This document shows positions 8,445 through 17,176 of a stretch of DNA of 26,414 nucleotides, piece after piece. The stretch is taken from NCBI GenBank assembly GCA_003558625.1, contig PWPP01000052.1, positions 1 through 26,414 of the forward strand. Reading direction: 5' to 3'. The notes beneath the pieces are model-generated. The model made no database searches. It was not told the origin of the DNA and worked only from the letters and a program-made list of their open reading frames with translations. Within the stretch, counting starts at the first letter, position 1, and each line of letters opens with the position of its first letter. The position numbers were made by a program, and so were the translations under genes. Source of the stretch: Syntrophomonas sp. (GTDB taxonomy: Bacteria > Bacillota > Syntrophomonadia > Syntrophomonadales > Syntrophomonadaceae).

Positions 8445-9710
8445 TTGTTAGATTCCTTTAAACAAGCCTTTAAGGTCGGTGACTTGAGGCAAAAGCTTCT
8501 TTTCACCCTGTTGATGATCCTGGTGTTTCGCATAGGAGCACATATCCCGGTACCCAATATTGATCCCAGAGCATTGCAGGATTTATTGGCCGGGCAGTTA
8601 TTTGGTTTTTTTGATATAATTTCAGGGGGCGCTTTTAGACGTTTCAGTATTTTTGCCATGAGTATAACCCCTTATATTAATGCATCAATAATCATGCAGC
8701 TCCTGCGGGTTGTGATCCCCAGGTTGGACGAACTGGCCAAAGAGGGAGATGAAGGCAGAAAAGTCATTGCCCAATACACCAGGTATGGAACCGTGGTGCT
8801 GGCTTTTATCCAGGCCATCGGTATGACCATAGCTTTAAATCGGATCGGTGCGGTTATGGCACCCGGGGTGGGTACCGTATTGATTATCGCTCTTTCCCTG
8901 ACGGCAGGTACTGCCATGCTGATGTGGCTGGGTGAGATGATTACAGAAAAAGGAATTGGCAACGGAATATCCCTTATTATCTTTGCGGGTATTGTTTCCG
9001 GAATCCCGACCATGATATCCGGAACCAGAGAAGAATTAGCCGCGGGTATCGTTGGATACTTTAATGTGCTGTTATTTATTATCCTGGCCCTTTTAATCAT
9101 CGTATCCATTATCGCTATTAATGAGGGACAGAGAAGAATTCCCATAACGTATGCCAAAAGGTTAATTGGCCGCAAAATGTATGGGGGGCAAAGCACCTTC
9201 TTACCGTTAAAGGTGAATACCGCCGGTGTTATTCCTATCATCTTCGGTATGGCCCTGATGATGTTCCCGGCTACCATCGGATCGTGGATGCCACAGGAAT
9301 CTTGGCTTAACCAGTTTTTAAATACGTATTTCCATTTTGGCAGCATACTTTATAACATGGTATTTGGTCTGTTAATCATATTTTTTACCTACTTTTATGT
9401 GGCCATTATTTTTAACCCGGTAGAAGTAGCGGATAATGTAAAGAAATACGGCGGATTTATACCCGGGATTAGACCGGGAAGACCAACCGCCGACTATATT
9501 GATCGGGTTCTATCCCGGCTGACATTGGCCGGAGGTATTTTTCTGGCGCTCATTGCCGTATTGCCGAACTTTATTATCGGTTTAACAGGAATTACCAGCA
9601 TCATGTTCGGGGGAACATCACTATTGATTATGGTGGGTGTAGCCCTGGATACGATGAAGCAGATAGAATCCCACTTATTACTCAGGAGCTATGAAGGCTT
9701 TGTAAAATAG
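8445..9710 (+). CDS. secY: Preprotein translocase subunit SecY
   Basis: The 421-residue channel-forming subunit of the Sec translocon in the cytoplasmic membrane. About ten hydrophobic segments can be read. Family marks are FRIGAHIPVPNID in TM1, GGAFRRFSIFAMSITPYINASIIMQ, MWLGEMITEKGIGNGISLII, and the cytoplasmic loop IPITYAKRLIGRKMYGGQS. The start is a TTG directly after the rplO stop, with AGAGGTGA upstream, so translation is probably coupled. The gene holds its usual place at the end of the spc section. Confidence 0.97.
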   Translation: MLDSFKQAFKVGDLRQKLLFTLLMILVFRIGAHIPVPNIDPRALQDLLAGQLFGFFDIISGGAFRRFSIFAMSITPYINASIIMQLLRVVIPRLDELAKEGDEGRKVIAQYTRYGTVVLAFIQAIGMTIALNRIGAVMAPGVGTVLIIALSLTAGTAMLMWLGEMITEKGIGNGISLIIFAGIVSGIPTMISGTREELAAGIVGYFNVLLFIILALLIIVSIIAINEGQRRIPITYAKRLIGRKMYGGQSTFLPLKVNTAGVIPIIFGMALMMFPATIGSWMPQESWLNQFLNTYFHFGSILYNMVFGLLIIFFTYFYVAIIFNPVEVADNVKKYGGFIPGIRPGRPTADYIDRVLSRLTLAGGIFLALIAVLPNFIIGLTGITSIMFGGTSLLIMVGVALDTMKQIESHLLLRSYEGFVK

Positions 9711-9722
9711 GAGAGGATATAT

Positions 9723-10370
9723 GTGAATGTTGTATTAATGGGACCACCAGGAGCCGGAAAAGGAACCCAGGCAGAAATTATCCGGCAGCATTATTCCATT
9801 CCGGTGATTGCGACAGGAGATATGTTCAGAGAGGCGGTTAGCCAAAAAACTGAACTGGGAACCAAAGCCAAACATTACATGGACCAGGGCCAGCTGGTGC
9901 CCGACGAAGTAACCATTGGCATTGTAAAAGAAAGACTGGCCCAGCCTGATTGTCAAGACGGTTTTATGCTGGACGGGTTTCCCCGGACGACTCCCCAGGC
10001 TGAAGCCCTGGACCAGGTGCTGGCCGATACAGGAAGAAAGATCGAGGCAGCTATTAATATTTCGGTGACGGAAGAAGTTTTGATTGAGCGCATAGAGGGC
10101 AGGGTCAGCTGTCCGGATTGCAAAACCATTTATCATCTGAACTTCAATCCCGCGAGTGCTGAGGGAATATGTGATGAATGCGGAGCATCGTTAACCTATC
10201 GCAGTGATGACCGGGGCGATGTAGCGAAGAAAAGATTGGAAGTATATCTGGAACAGACACTGCCTCTGCTGGAATACTATAAAGAACAGGGACTTCTTTT
10301 CAATATTGATGGAAACAGACCGGCAGATGAGGTATTTCGGGACATAAAGGGGATTTTGGAGAATTTATAA
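9723..10370 (+). CDS. adk: Adenylate kinase, zinc-containing lid
   Basis: A 215-residue enzyme interconverting ATP + AMP and 2 ADP. The P-loop GPPGAGKGTQ is at residues 7-16, the AMP-binding TGDMFREA follows, and DGFPRT is at 84-89. The lid has four cysteines (C130, C133, C150, C153), the zinc-binding version common in Gram-positives. GTG at 9723 is the start: it gives the family N-terminus and has AGGAGAGG upstream. The last base of the stop is shared with map. Confidence 0.97.
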   Translation: MNVVLMGPPGAGKGTQAEIIRQHYSIPVIATGDMFREAVSQKTELGTKAKHYMDQGQLVPDEVTIGIVKERLAQPDCQDGFMLDGFPRTTPQAEALDQVLADTGRKIEAAINISVTEEVLIERIEGRVSCPDCKTIYHLNFNPASAEGICDECGASLTYRSDDRGDVAKKRLEVYLEQTLPLLEYYKEQGLLFNIDGNRPADEVFRDIKGILENL

Positions 10371-11146
10371 TGATCAGGCTGAAAAGCGAAGATGAAATAG
10401 TCAAAATGAGAGCAGCAGGACAATTGGTGGCCCGGGTGCTGCAAATACTTAAAAGAAGAATAAAGCCGGGTATTACCACCAAGGCGCTCAATGCTATAGC
10501 AGAAAGCGAAGCCAGGAAACATAATGCCATACCGGTATTTAAGAATTATCCTCATCCCCATGGAGGAAAACCTTTTTCCGGAGCTATTTGTACTTCCGTA
10601 AATGATGAGGTGGTCCATGGTATTCCCTGTTCTAATCAGCTTAAAGAAGGCGATATTATCAGTATTGATTTTGGTGTAATTTTAAATGGCTATGCCGGTG
10701 ATGCAGCCATTACGGTACCTGTAGGGAAAGTTGATCCTGAACTGTTGCGTCTGATTCGGGTCACGGAGGAAGCTCTGCTAAAAGGGATTGCCGAAGCGAA
10801 AGTAGGCAATCGGTTAGGAAAGATCTCCCGCGCCTTGCAGGAGCATGCTGAAACCCACGGGTATTCGGTAGTGCGAGACTTTGTCGGACATGGAATAGGT
10901 CAGGAAATGCATGAATACCCACCCGTGCCTAATTTTGGCAGGCCAGACCGGGGACCTGTTCTTAAGGCCGGGATGACTCTGGCCATTGAACCTATGTTAA
11001 ATATCGGCACATTTGATGTTTATACCAAAATAGATGAATGGACTGTAGCCACCAAGGATGGTACGGCTTCTGCTCACTTTGAACATACGATCGCCATCAG
11101 AGAGACGGGGCCCGAGATACTTACAATGTTAGAGCCAGGGAGGTAG
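10370..11146 (+). CDS. map: Methionine aminopeptidase, type I
   Basis: A 258-residue enzyme that removes the initiator methionine from new proteins. The five metal ligands of the pita-bread fold are visible: the aspartates in SIDFG and GYAGDAA, the histidine in GHGIGQEMHE, and the glutamates in AIEPML and FEHTIAI. There is no N-terminal zinc-finger extension, as expected for a bacterial type Ia enzyme. The ATG overlaps the adk stop by one base. Confidence 0.97.
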   Translation: MIRLKSEDEIVKMRAAGQLVARVLQILKRRIKPGITTKALNAIAESEARKHNAIPVFKNYPHPHGGKPFSGAICTSVNDEVVHGIPCSNQLKEGDIISIDFGVILNGYAGDAAITVPVGKVDPELLRLIRVTEEALLKGIAEAKVGNRLGKISRALQEHAETHGYSVVRDFVGHGIGQEMHEYPPVPNFGRPDRGPVLKAGMTLAIEPMLNIGTFDVYTKIDEWTVATKDGTASAHFEHTIAIRETGPEILTMLEPGR

Positions 11147-11149
11147 CTT

Positions 11150-11425
11150 ATGCAGGAGGAATACATAGGCAGAGTTGTTTATTCCAAGGCAGGAAGGGAC
11201 AAAGGCAAGGCTTTAATCATTGTGGGAAGCACCAATGATCAGTATCTTTTAGTAGCAGACGGTGATTTAAGAAAGATAGAAAGCCCCAAGAAAAAAAACA
11301 TTAAGCACCTGAATTTTAGCAAACTAACAGCTGATAATGTGACAGCGTATTTTAAGCGCGGGGAAGTACCACCGAATCATGTGATAAGGAAAACCCTTAT
11401 TGCGTTATTGGAGAAGGAAAAATAG
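11150..11425 (+). CDS. KOW-domain RNA-binding protein (L14e/L27e-like)
   Basis: A 91-residue protein with an N-terminal KOW-like segment (YIGRVVYSKAGRDKGKALIIVG) and a basic middle part. Proteins like this, resembling archaeal/eukaryotic L14e, are found in many Firmicutes precisely between map and infA. The molecular role is not established; an RNA- or ribosome-associated function is inferred from the fold and the neighbours. The ATG lies three bases after the map stop, with CAGGGAGG just upstream. Confidence 0.88.
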   Translation: MQEEYIGRVVYSKAGRDKGKALIIVGSTNDQYLLVADGDLRKIESPKKKNIKHLNFSKLTADNVTAYFKRGEVPPNHVIRKTLIALLEKEK

Positions 11426-11447
11426 CCGGGGAAGGAGGGTCTGGTGA

Positions 11448-11666
11448 ATGGCAAAAGACGATGTGATAGAGGTTGAGGGGATTGTGACTGAACCACTGCC
11501 CAATGCAATGTTTACGGTTGAATTGGAAAACGGCCATAAGGTCCTAGCCCATATATCCGGAAAAATGAGAATGAATTATATTCGGATTTTACCGGGGGAT
11601 CGGGTTATGGTTGAATTATCCCCCTATGATTTAAACCGGGGGCGTATTATATATCGTTTTAAATAA
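11448..11666 (+). CDS. infA: Translation initiation factor IF-1
   Basis: A 72-residue S1/OB-fold protein with VIEVEGIVTEPLPNAMFTVEL, GHKVLAHISGKMRMNYIRI and GDRVMVELSPYDLNRGRI, all hallmark IF-1 sequences. It binds the 30S A site during initiation. GAAGGAGG is upstream. The 118 nt that follow, before rpmJ, hold no recognisable gene or signal apart from the rpmJ ribosome binding site. Confidence 0.97.
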   Translation: MAKDDVIEVEGIVTEPLPNAMFTVELENGHKVLAHISGKMRMNYIRILPGDRVMVELSPYDLNRGRIIYRFK

Positions 11667-11784
11667 TGACAGGGTGATGACTACATGATGAGCAGATAGA
11701 TTCCAACCATTATGGCTCCTATACGTACTAACCTTTTAAAGAATAGACAGGAAGCTGAGGCCCTAAACAGCAAGGAGGTTAATG

Positions 11785-11898
11785 ATGAAAGTACAACCAT
11801 CCGTAAAACCGATGTGTGAAAAGTGCAAAGTGATTCGACGCAAAGGCAGAGTCCGAATCATTTGTGAAAACCCGAAACATAAACAAAGACAAGGATAA
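11785..11898 (+). CDS. rpmJ: 50S ribosomal protein L36, zinc-binding form
   Basis: A 37-residue protein, too short for many gene finders. It reads MKVQPSVKPMCEKCKVIRRK and ends NPKHKQRQG; C11, C14, C27 and H32 are the zinc ligands of the C+ form. AAGGAGG is just upstream. Two ATG codons are adjacent (11782 and 11785); the second gives the normal N-terminus and better spacing. Confidence 0.97.
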   Translation: MKVQPSVKPMCEKCKVIRRKGRVRIICENPKHKQRQG

Positions 11899-11918
11899 AT
11901 TGGAGGTGGCTTAAATAG

Positions 11919-12287
11919 ATGGCTAGGATCGCGGGGGTAGATTTACCCCGAGATAAGAGAGTTGAAGTTTCACTCACCTATATATATGGGATTGGCCGTT
12001 CCCTGTCCAATAAGATACTGGCAGAAGCAGGCATCCATCCCGATACCAGGGTGAAAGATCTTACTGATGATGAAGTGGCAAAATTAAGAACTATTCTGGA
12101 AAAAACGTACCAGGTAGAAGGAGACCTGCGCCGGGAAATCGGAATGAATTTGAAAAGGCTTATGGATCTTGGATGTTACCGGGGACTAAGGCATCGCAGG
12201 GGTTTACCAGTCCGGGGTCAAAATACCAAGAACAATTCCCGTACCCGTAAAGGACCCAAACGGGTATCCGGAGCCAAGAAAAAATAG
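11919..12287 (+). CDS. rpsM: 30S ribosomal protein S13
   Basis: A 122-residue protein starting MARIAGVDLPRDKRVEVSL, with YIYGIGRS and the C-terminal GCYRGLRHRRGLPVRGQ plus a basic tail that touches P-site tRNA. TGGAGG precedes the ATG. It opens the alpha section of the cluster. Confidence 0.97.
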   Translation: MARIAGVDLPRDKRVEVSLTYIYGIGRSLSNKILAEAGIHPDTRVKDLTDDEVAKLRTILEKTYQVEGDLRREIGMNLKRLMDLGCYRGLRHRRGLPVRGQNTKNNSRTRKGPKRVSGAKKK

Positions 12288-12309
12288 AGGGAAAAGGGAG
12301 GATTAATAC

Positions 12310-12702
12310 GTGGCTAAAAAGACGGCTACAAGGATAAAAAGACGTGAAAAGAAGAATATTGAACAGGGAATCGCCCACATAAAATCAACGTTTAATAATA
12401 CCATTATTTGCATAACCGACAGACGGGGCAATGCATTGTCATGGTCTAGCGCCGGTACAGTCGGTTTTAAGGGATCCCGCAAAAGTACGCCTTTTGCAGC
12501 CCAGCAGGCAGCAGAAAAAGCGGCTCGATCAGCCATGGAACACGGAATGAAAGAAGTAGAATGTTATGTTAAAGGACCCGGAGCAGGACGTGAAGCTGCG
12601 ATCAGATCTTTGCAGGCAGCTGGTTTAGAGGTGAGTTTAATTAAAGATGTAACCCCTATTCCCCATAACGGCTGCCGGCCGCCTAAAAGAAGAAGAGTAT
12701 AA
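12310..12702 (+). CDS. rpsK: 30S ribosomal protein S11
   Basis: A 130-residue platform protein starting at GTG. Family marks are GIAHIKSTFNNTIICITD, GSRKSTPFAAQQAAEKAA, VKGPGAGREAAIRSLQAAGL and the C-terminal TPIPHNGCRPPKRRRV. GGGAGGA lies upstream. Confidence 0.97.
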   Translation: MAKKTATRIKRREKKNIEQGIAHIKSTFNNTIICITDRRGNALSWSSAGTVGFKGSRKSTPFAAQQAAEKAARSAMEHGMKEVECYVKGPGAGREAAIRSLQAAGLEVSLIKDVTPIPHNGCRPPKRRRV

Positions 12703-12718
12703 GGAGGTAGTTTTTTAA

Positions 12719-13348
12719 GTGGCGAGATATACAGAATCAGTCTGCAGGCAGTGCCGTCGGGAAACCGAAAAACTTTTTCTCAAAGGAGACCGTTGTTATT
12801 CAGAGAAATGTGCCATTGAGAGAAGACCGTTTATTCCCGGGCAACATGGAAAAGGACGCAGGCAGAAACTGAGCGAATATGGGATTCAACTAAGAGAAAA
12901 GCAAAAGGTTAAAAGAATTTATGGTGTTTTAGAACAGCAATTCCGTAACTACTTCAAAAAAGCAGATCGGCAAAAAGGAGTTACCGGGGATAATCTGCTG
13001 GTTTTGTTGGAAAGAAGGATGGATAATGTTATTTTCCGCTTAGGCTTGGCCACATCGCGCAAAGAAGCGCGGCAGTTGGTAAACCATGGGCATTTCACCC
13101 TTAATGGCAAAAAAGCGGATATTCCCTCACTGCTGGTTAAGGTTGGCGATGTCATCGTAGTTAGAGGAAAAAGCAAGGATTCTCCTAAATTACAGGAAAT
13201 TAAAGCCCAGGCAGCATATAAAACCCCTCCGGAATGGCTGGAAATTGATGCTGAAAATCTCACCGGGCGTGTTGTAGGCTATCCCACCCGGGAGCAGATT
13301 GGATTGGACATAAAAGAGAACCTGATTGTTGAGCTTTACTCTCGTTAA
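12719..13348 (+). CDS. rpsD: 30S ribosomal protein S4, zinc-binding form
   Basis: A 209-residue protein starting at GTG. The N-terminal zinc site C9, C12, C26, C31 is intact. The S4 RNA-binding domain follows with RRMDNVIFRLGLATSRKEAR and QLVNHGHFTLNGKK. It lies inside the alpha section next to rpoA, unlike B. subtilis, where rpsD is elsewhere. In other bacteria S4 represses this operon; no leader of that kind was identified here. Confidence 0.97.
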   Translation: MARYTESVCRQCRRETEKLFLKGDRCYSEKCAIERRPFIPGQHGKGRRQKLSEYGIQLREKQKVKRIYGVLEQQFRNYFKKADRQKGVTGDNLLVLLERRMDNVIFRLGLATSRKEARQLVNHGHFTLNGKKADIPSLLVKVGDVIVVRGKSKDSPKLQEIKAQAAYKTPPEWLEIDAENLTGRVVGYPTREQIGLDIKENLIVELYSR

Positions 13349-13399
13349 ATATCTCTTGTTAGTCCAACCTCTAAGACCATTCAAGGAGGAGATAATTGA

Positions 13400-14350
13400 A
13401 TGCTTGAGATAGAAAAACCAAGAATTGAATGTGTGGAAAATGACCCGCAAAAACACTATGGCAAGTTTGTCATTGAGCCTTTGGAGAGAGGTTATGGCAT
13501 TACCCTGGGGAATTCCCTGCGCCGGGTATTGTTATCATCTCTGCCTGGAGCCGCCGTTACAGCAGTTAAGATTGAGGGGGTACTCCACGAATTTTCAACC
13601 ATCCCCGGAGTAGTTGAAGATACTACCGAGATCATCCTTAACATAAAAAAATTAGTTTTGAATTACGGCAGTGCCGAACGCAAGACCATCCACCTAGAAC
13701 AGCAAGGGCTTAAAGAAGTAAAAGCCAGAGATATCGCAGTGGATTCAGAAATCCAGGTGCTTAACCCTGATTTGCATATTGCCACATTAGATGAAGATGG
13801 CCAACTGAATATGGAAATGACGGTGGAGCGAGGGCGGGGATATGTTAGTGCGGAACAGCAAGAAATTAAAGAATTAAATATTGTGGGGCAAATACCTATT
13901 GATTCCATTTTCACGCCGGCAGTGCGGGTAAACTACACCGTAGACAATGCCCGGGTAGGAAAAAGGACGGATTACGATAAATTAACCCTGGAAGTTTGGA
14001 CCAATGGTAGTATCAGTCCTGAAGAAGCGATAAGTTTGTCTGCCCAGATTATTATTGAATATCTTAAACTGTTTACGGAAATAGATGACACCTATTCCAA
14101 AGTGGAAATTTTAGTGGAAAAAGAAGAAGAAAAGAAAGATAAAATCTTAGAAATGCCCATTGAAGAATTGGAATTATCTGTGCGTGGGTCCAACGGCCTG
14201 AAACGGGCCAATATAAACACCGTAGGCGATTTAGTGGAAAAAACCCGGGAAGAAATGAGCAAGATCAGGAACCTGGGGCAAAAATCACTGGAAGAGATAG
14301 AAAGGAAGCTAAAAGAACTAGGGCTTTCTTTTAAGAATCCGGAAGAATAG
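13400..14350 (+). CDS. rpoA: RNA polymerase subunit alpha
   Basis: A 316-residue protein. The N-terminal dimerisation domain (about residues 1-230) has GYGITLGNSLRRVLLSSLPG, typical of alpha. An acidic linker rich in glutamate and lysine follows, then the C-terminal DNA- and activator-binding domain starting near LELSVRGSNGLKRANI. That motif is usually SVRSYNCLKRAGI, so a few exposed positions differ. CAAGGAGG precedes the ATG. Confidence 0.97.
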   Translation: MLEIEKPRIECVENDPQKHYGKFVIEPLERGYGITLGNSLRRVLLSSLPGAAVTAVKIEGVLHEFSTIPGVVEDTTEIILNIKKLVLNYGSAERKTIHLEQQGLKEVKARDIAVDSEIQVLNPDLHIATLDEDGQLNMEMTVERGRGYVSAEQQEIKELNIVGQIPIDSIFTPAVRVNYTVDNARVGKRTDYDKLTLEVWTNGSISPEEAISLSAQIIIEYLKLFTEIDDTYSKVEILVEKEEEKKDKILEMPIEELELSVRGSNGLKRANINTVGDLVEKTREEMSKIRNLGQKSLEEIERKLKELGLSFKNPEE

Positions 14351-14365
14351 AAGGGAGGACACCCG

Positions 14366-14707
14366 GTGAGTTATCGTAAGTTCGGCCTTAGAAGTGCCCA
14401 CAGGAGAGCAATGCTGAGAAATGCTGCTACGTCCTTGTTGGCCGCTGAAAAAATGACAACGACAGAAACCAGAGCGAAAGATATTAAAAAAATTGTGGAA
14501 AAGATGATCACCCTGGGAAAAAAGGGAGATATACATTCCCGCAGGCAGGCCCATTCCTATTTGATGGACGATGCTGTAGTATATAAACTTTTTACAGAAA
14601 TAGCGGACCGTTATCGTGAACGGCAGGGAGGGTATACCCGGGTTATAAAAACCGGTTTTCGCAGAGGAGACGGGGCACCCATGGCCATTATTGAACTAAT
14701 CGATTAG
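14366..14707 (+). CDS. rplQ: 50S ribosomal protein L17
   Basis: A 113-residue protein starting at GTG with SYRKFGLRSAHRRAMLRN, then TTETRAKDIKKIVEKMITLGK and GYTRVIKTGFRRGDGAPMAIIEL. AAGGGAGG is upstream. It closes the ribosomal supercluster; the first ECF gene begins 2 nt after its stop, so transcription probably continues. Confidence 0.97.
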   Translation: MSYRKFGLRSAHRRAMLRNAATSLLAAEKMTTTETRAKDIKKIVEKMITLGKKGDIHSRRQAHSYLMDDAVVYKLFTEIADRYRERQGGYTRVIKTGFRRGDGAPMAIIELID

Positions 14708-14709
14708 GC

Positions 14710-15542
14710 ATGATACGTCTGGACCAGGTAAGTTATACCTATCCAAAAAGCTCAATTCAAGCGGTAAATCATCTTTCTCTTTACCTGAAAAAGGGAAAGT
14801 TTACCGCTATTTTGGGACCCAATGCATCGGGGAAATCCACCTTGGCCCGTTTGCTGACAGGCTTGCTCCTGCCAGACCAGGGAACAGTGGTGGTAGATGG
14901 CTTGGATAGCCGTGATCCCGAATGCCGGGCAGCACTAAAAAAAAAATGGTGCTCCTTTTTCCAAATCCCGATAATCAGTTTGTCTGCAGCCAGGTAGAGG
15001 AAGACGTTGCTTTTGGTCCGGAGAATATGGGGCTGGCCCCACCTGTGATCAAAGCAAGGGTTGATCAGGCATTAAAAATGGTTTCCATGGAGGATTACAG
15101 GTACTATTCTTTACAAATGCTATCCGGGGGGCAGAAACAAAAAGCAGCCATTGCCGGGTTGCTGGCCATGAAACCGGAATATATGGTATGGGACGAACCG
15201 ACCTCTATGCTTGATCCCCGAGGCCAGAAAGAGGTAATCCAAGCCCTTGTCCGCCTCAGGCAACAGGAAGGCTTAACCATCATATTGGTAACTCATAACC
15301 TGGAAGAAGCAATCAATGCGGACCAGGTTATTGTTTTGCATGAGGGATCACTGGCCCTGCAGGGAACCCCTGCAGAAATATTCTCCCGGCCGGACCGGTT
15401 AAAAGCAGCGGGTTTAGAAGCTCCCGGAATATCACGATTGATTGCCGCTTTAAATGTACAACTTCCATGGACTGTTCCAGCTGACTTTTTAAAGACGGAA
15501 GACCTGGTGGAGGAGTTATGCCGATTAAGATTGAAAATCTGA
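14710..15542 (+). pseudogene. ecfA1: ECF transporter ATPase EcfA1, frameshifted
   Basis: This encodes one of the two ATP-binding subunits of an energy-coupling-factor importer for vitamins or metals. The first 76 codons read normally, with Walker A GPNASGKST at residues 36-44. At the run of ten A (14937-14946) the family sequence passes to the -1 frame. It then continues with NPDNQFVCSQVEEDVAFGPEN, the signature LSGGQKQK, Walker B YMVWDEPTSMLD and the switch histidine in VTHN, ending at 15542. The upstream frame stops at 14995-14997. Read with a -1 slip at the A run, the Q-loop glutamine becomes proline (FPNPDN). If instead one A is missing near 14964-14967, the glutamine is kept. A sequencing error, transcriptional slippage or real inactivation are all possible. 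The 3' end overlaps ecfA2 by 25 nt. Confidence 0.85.
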
Positions 15543-16375
15543 GTTTTACCTATCAGGCAGGGAGTCAATGGGCTTACGCGGCACTAAAATCTATTACCCT
15601 GGAGATCCATGCAGGGGAAATGGTGGCCCTGTATGGAGAAACAGGCTCCGGTAAATCAACCCTATTACAACTGATGAATGCATTGCTGATCCCCCAACAG
15701 GGGCGGGTTCTGATAGATGGTGTTGATACGGGAAAGGCCCGGGGTGTTGACCTGCAGCGTTTGCGGAGGAAAGCCGGATTGTTATTTCAGTACCCGGAAG
15801 AACAGATGTTTGAGCTTAAGGTTTTTGACGAGGTAGCCTTTGGCCCCGGAAATTTAGGATTAGACCGGTTGCAAATTAAACAAAAAGTCCGGGAAGCCCT
15901 TGAGCTGGTGGGGTTATCATTACCCCACTACCAAAATCGGCCGCTTAATTCCCTGAGCAGCGGTGAAAAGAAAAAGATTGCCCTGGCCGGTATTTTGGCC
16001 CTGGAGCCGGATTACCTGCTTCTGGATGAGCCCATGGCCGGGTTGGATGCCGGAGGACGGGAACAGGTCCGGGAAGTCATCCTTCATATGCAGCAAAAAA
16101 AAAATACGGCTATTATCGCAACCTCCCACAGCTTGCAGGACTTTTTGGAAGTGGCAGACCGGATTATTATTTTGCAGCGGGGGGGAATATTTTTAGATGT
16201 ATCTCCGGTTATGTTAATGGACAAATTGCATGTACTCCCCCAGGCCGGTTTAAATCCCACCGTGAGTATGGAAGTAATACACCTGCTTCAAAACCGGGGC
16301 TGGCCTCTGGAAAATAGGGTCCGTAATATTGAGGAAACTGCTCAGGAAATAGCCCGGGTCATCAAAGGGGAATGA
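15518..16375 (+). CDS. ecfA2: ECF transporter ATPase EcfA2
   Basis: The 285-residue second ATPase of the ECF module. Visible are Walker A GETGSGKST at about residue 40, Q-loop Q91 in LLFQYPEEQ, and Walker B YLLLDEPMAGLD with the catalytic glutamate at 171. The H-loop is in ATSHSL. The ABC signature is LSSGEKKK (146-153) instead of the usual LSGGQ, a deviation at two positions. The start ATG lies inside the end of ecfA1 with GGAGG upstream, so the two subunits are made in a coupled way. Confidence 0.93.
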   Translation: MPIKIENLSFTYQAGSQWAYAALKSITLEIHAGEMVALYGETGSGKSTLLQLMNALLIPQQGRVLIDGVDTGKARGVDLQRLRRKAGLLFQYPEEQMFELKVFDEVAFGPGNLGLDRLQIKQKVREALELVGLSLPHYQNRPLNSLSSGEKKKIALAGILALEPDYLLLDEPMAGLDAGGREQVREVILHMQQKKNTAIIATSHSLQDFLEVADRIIILQRGGIFLDVSPVMLMDKLHVLPQAGLNPTVSMEVIHLLQNRGWPLENRVRNIEETAQEIARVIKGE

Positions 16376-16378
16376 AAA

Positions 16379-17176
16379 ATGGTTCTTAATCGCAGCCTGG
16401 GACAATATATACCTCGAGAATCTATAATTCACTTCCTGGATCCCCGGGTAAAATTATTTTGTGTTGTGGTGTTCATGCCCCTGGCATTTATCCTGCAGGA
16501 TTACTATAAAATATCAGCTCTAACCTTTTTGCTATTGCTCATGCTAAGAGCCGGCCAAATTCCATTGCGGTATTACTGGCAGGGACTGAAGCCGTTCATC
16601 TGGCTTCTTTGCATTATCGCTCTGCTCCAGATTTTGTTTATCCAGGGGCAGGTGCTTTTAGACCTGGGACTGATTAACATCAGCCGGGAAGGGATGGATC
16701 AGGCCGGGAGTTTTATGTGGCGCATTTTGTTGGTGCTGTTTTTAGCCCAATGGTTGACATTCACCACCACTTTGTCGGATTTAACCAAGGGGCTGGAATA
16801 CCTGCTTAATCCTTTAAAACGAATAGGACTTCCGGTACATGAACTGGTAATGATTATGACCATAGCCTTAAGTTTTTTCCCCATTTTATTGCAGGAAGGG
16901 GAAAGAATACACAAAGCCCAGCTTTCCCGGGGAGCCGACATAAAAAATGCTCCATGGAGACATAAATGGAGGATCATGGTGTCCCTGCTGGTTCCCCTTT
17001 TCCTCCAATCAGTAAACCGGGCCACTACCCTGGCAGAAGCCATGGAAATCAGGGGCTATAGGGGAGGGCAGGGCAGAACCAGGCTAAAAGAACTAAGATT
17101 AGGTTCCTGGGATTATATCGCCACCCTGCTTATTCTTATCACTAGTTTGAGTCTTATTTTTTTCCCAGGAGCATAA
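16379..17176 (+). CDS. ecfT: ECF transporter transmembrane subunit EcfT
   Basis: A 265-residue membrane protein with about five to six hydrophobic segments. It is the scaffold that couples the two ATPases to interchangeable substrate-binding S components. The two cytoplasmic coupling-helix motifs, normally ARG, read SRG (183-185, in QLSRGADI) and IRG (224-226, in MEIRGYRGG). No S component is encoded here, as expected for a shared (group II) module. The start is 3 nt after the ecfA2 stop with AAAGGGGA upstream. Confidence 0.93.
   Translation: MVLNRSLGQYIPRESIIHFLDPRVKLFCVVVFMPLAFILQDYYKISALTFLLLLMLRAGQIPLRYYWQGLKPFIWLLCIIALLQILFIQGQVLLDLGLINISREGMDQAGSFMWRILLVLFLAQWLTFTTTLSDLTKGLEYLLNPLKRIGLPVHELVMIMTIALSFFPILLQEGERIHKAQLSRGADIKNAPWRHKWRIMVSLLVPLFLQSVNRATTLAEAMEIRGYRGGQGRTRLKELRLGSWDYIATLLILITSLSLIFFPGA

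Noticed and set aside
8672..9346. Long minus-strand open frame opposite secY
   Set aside because: Shadow of the secY codon pattern; no domain features.
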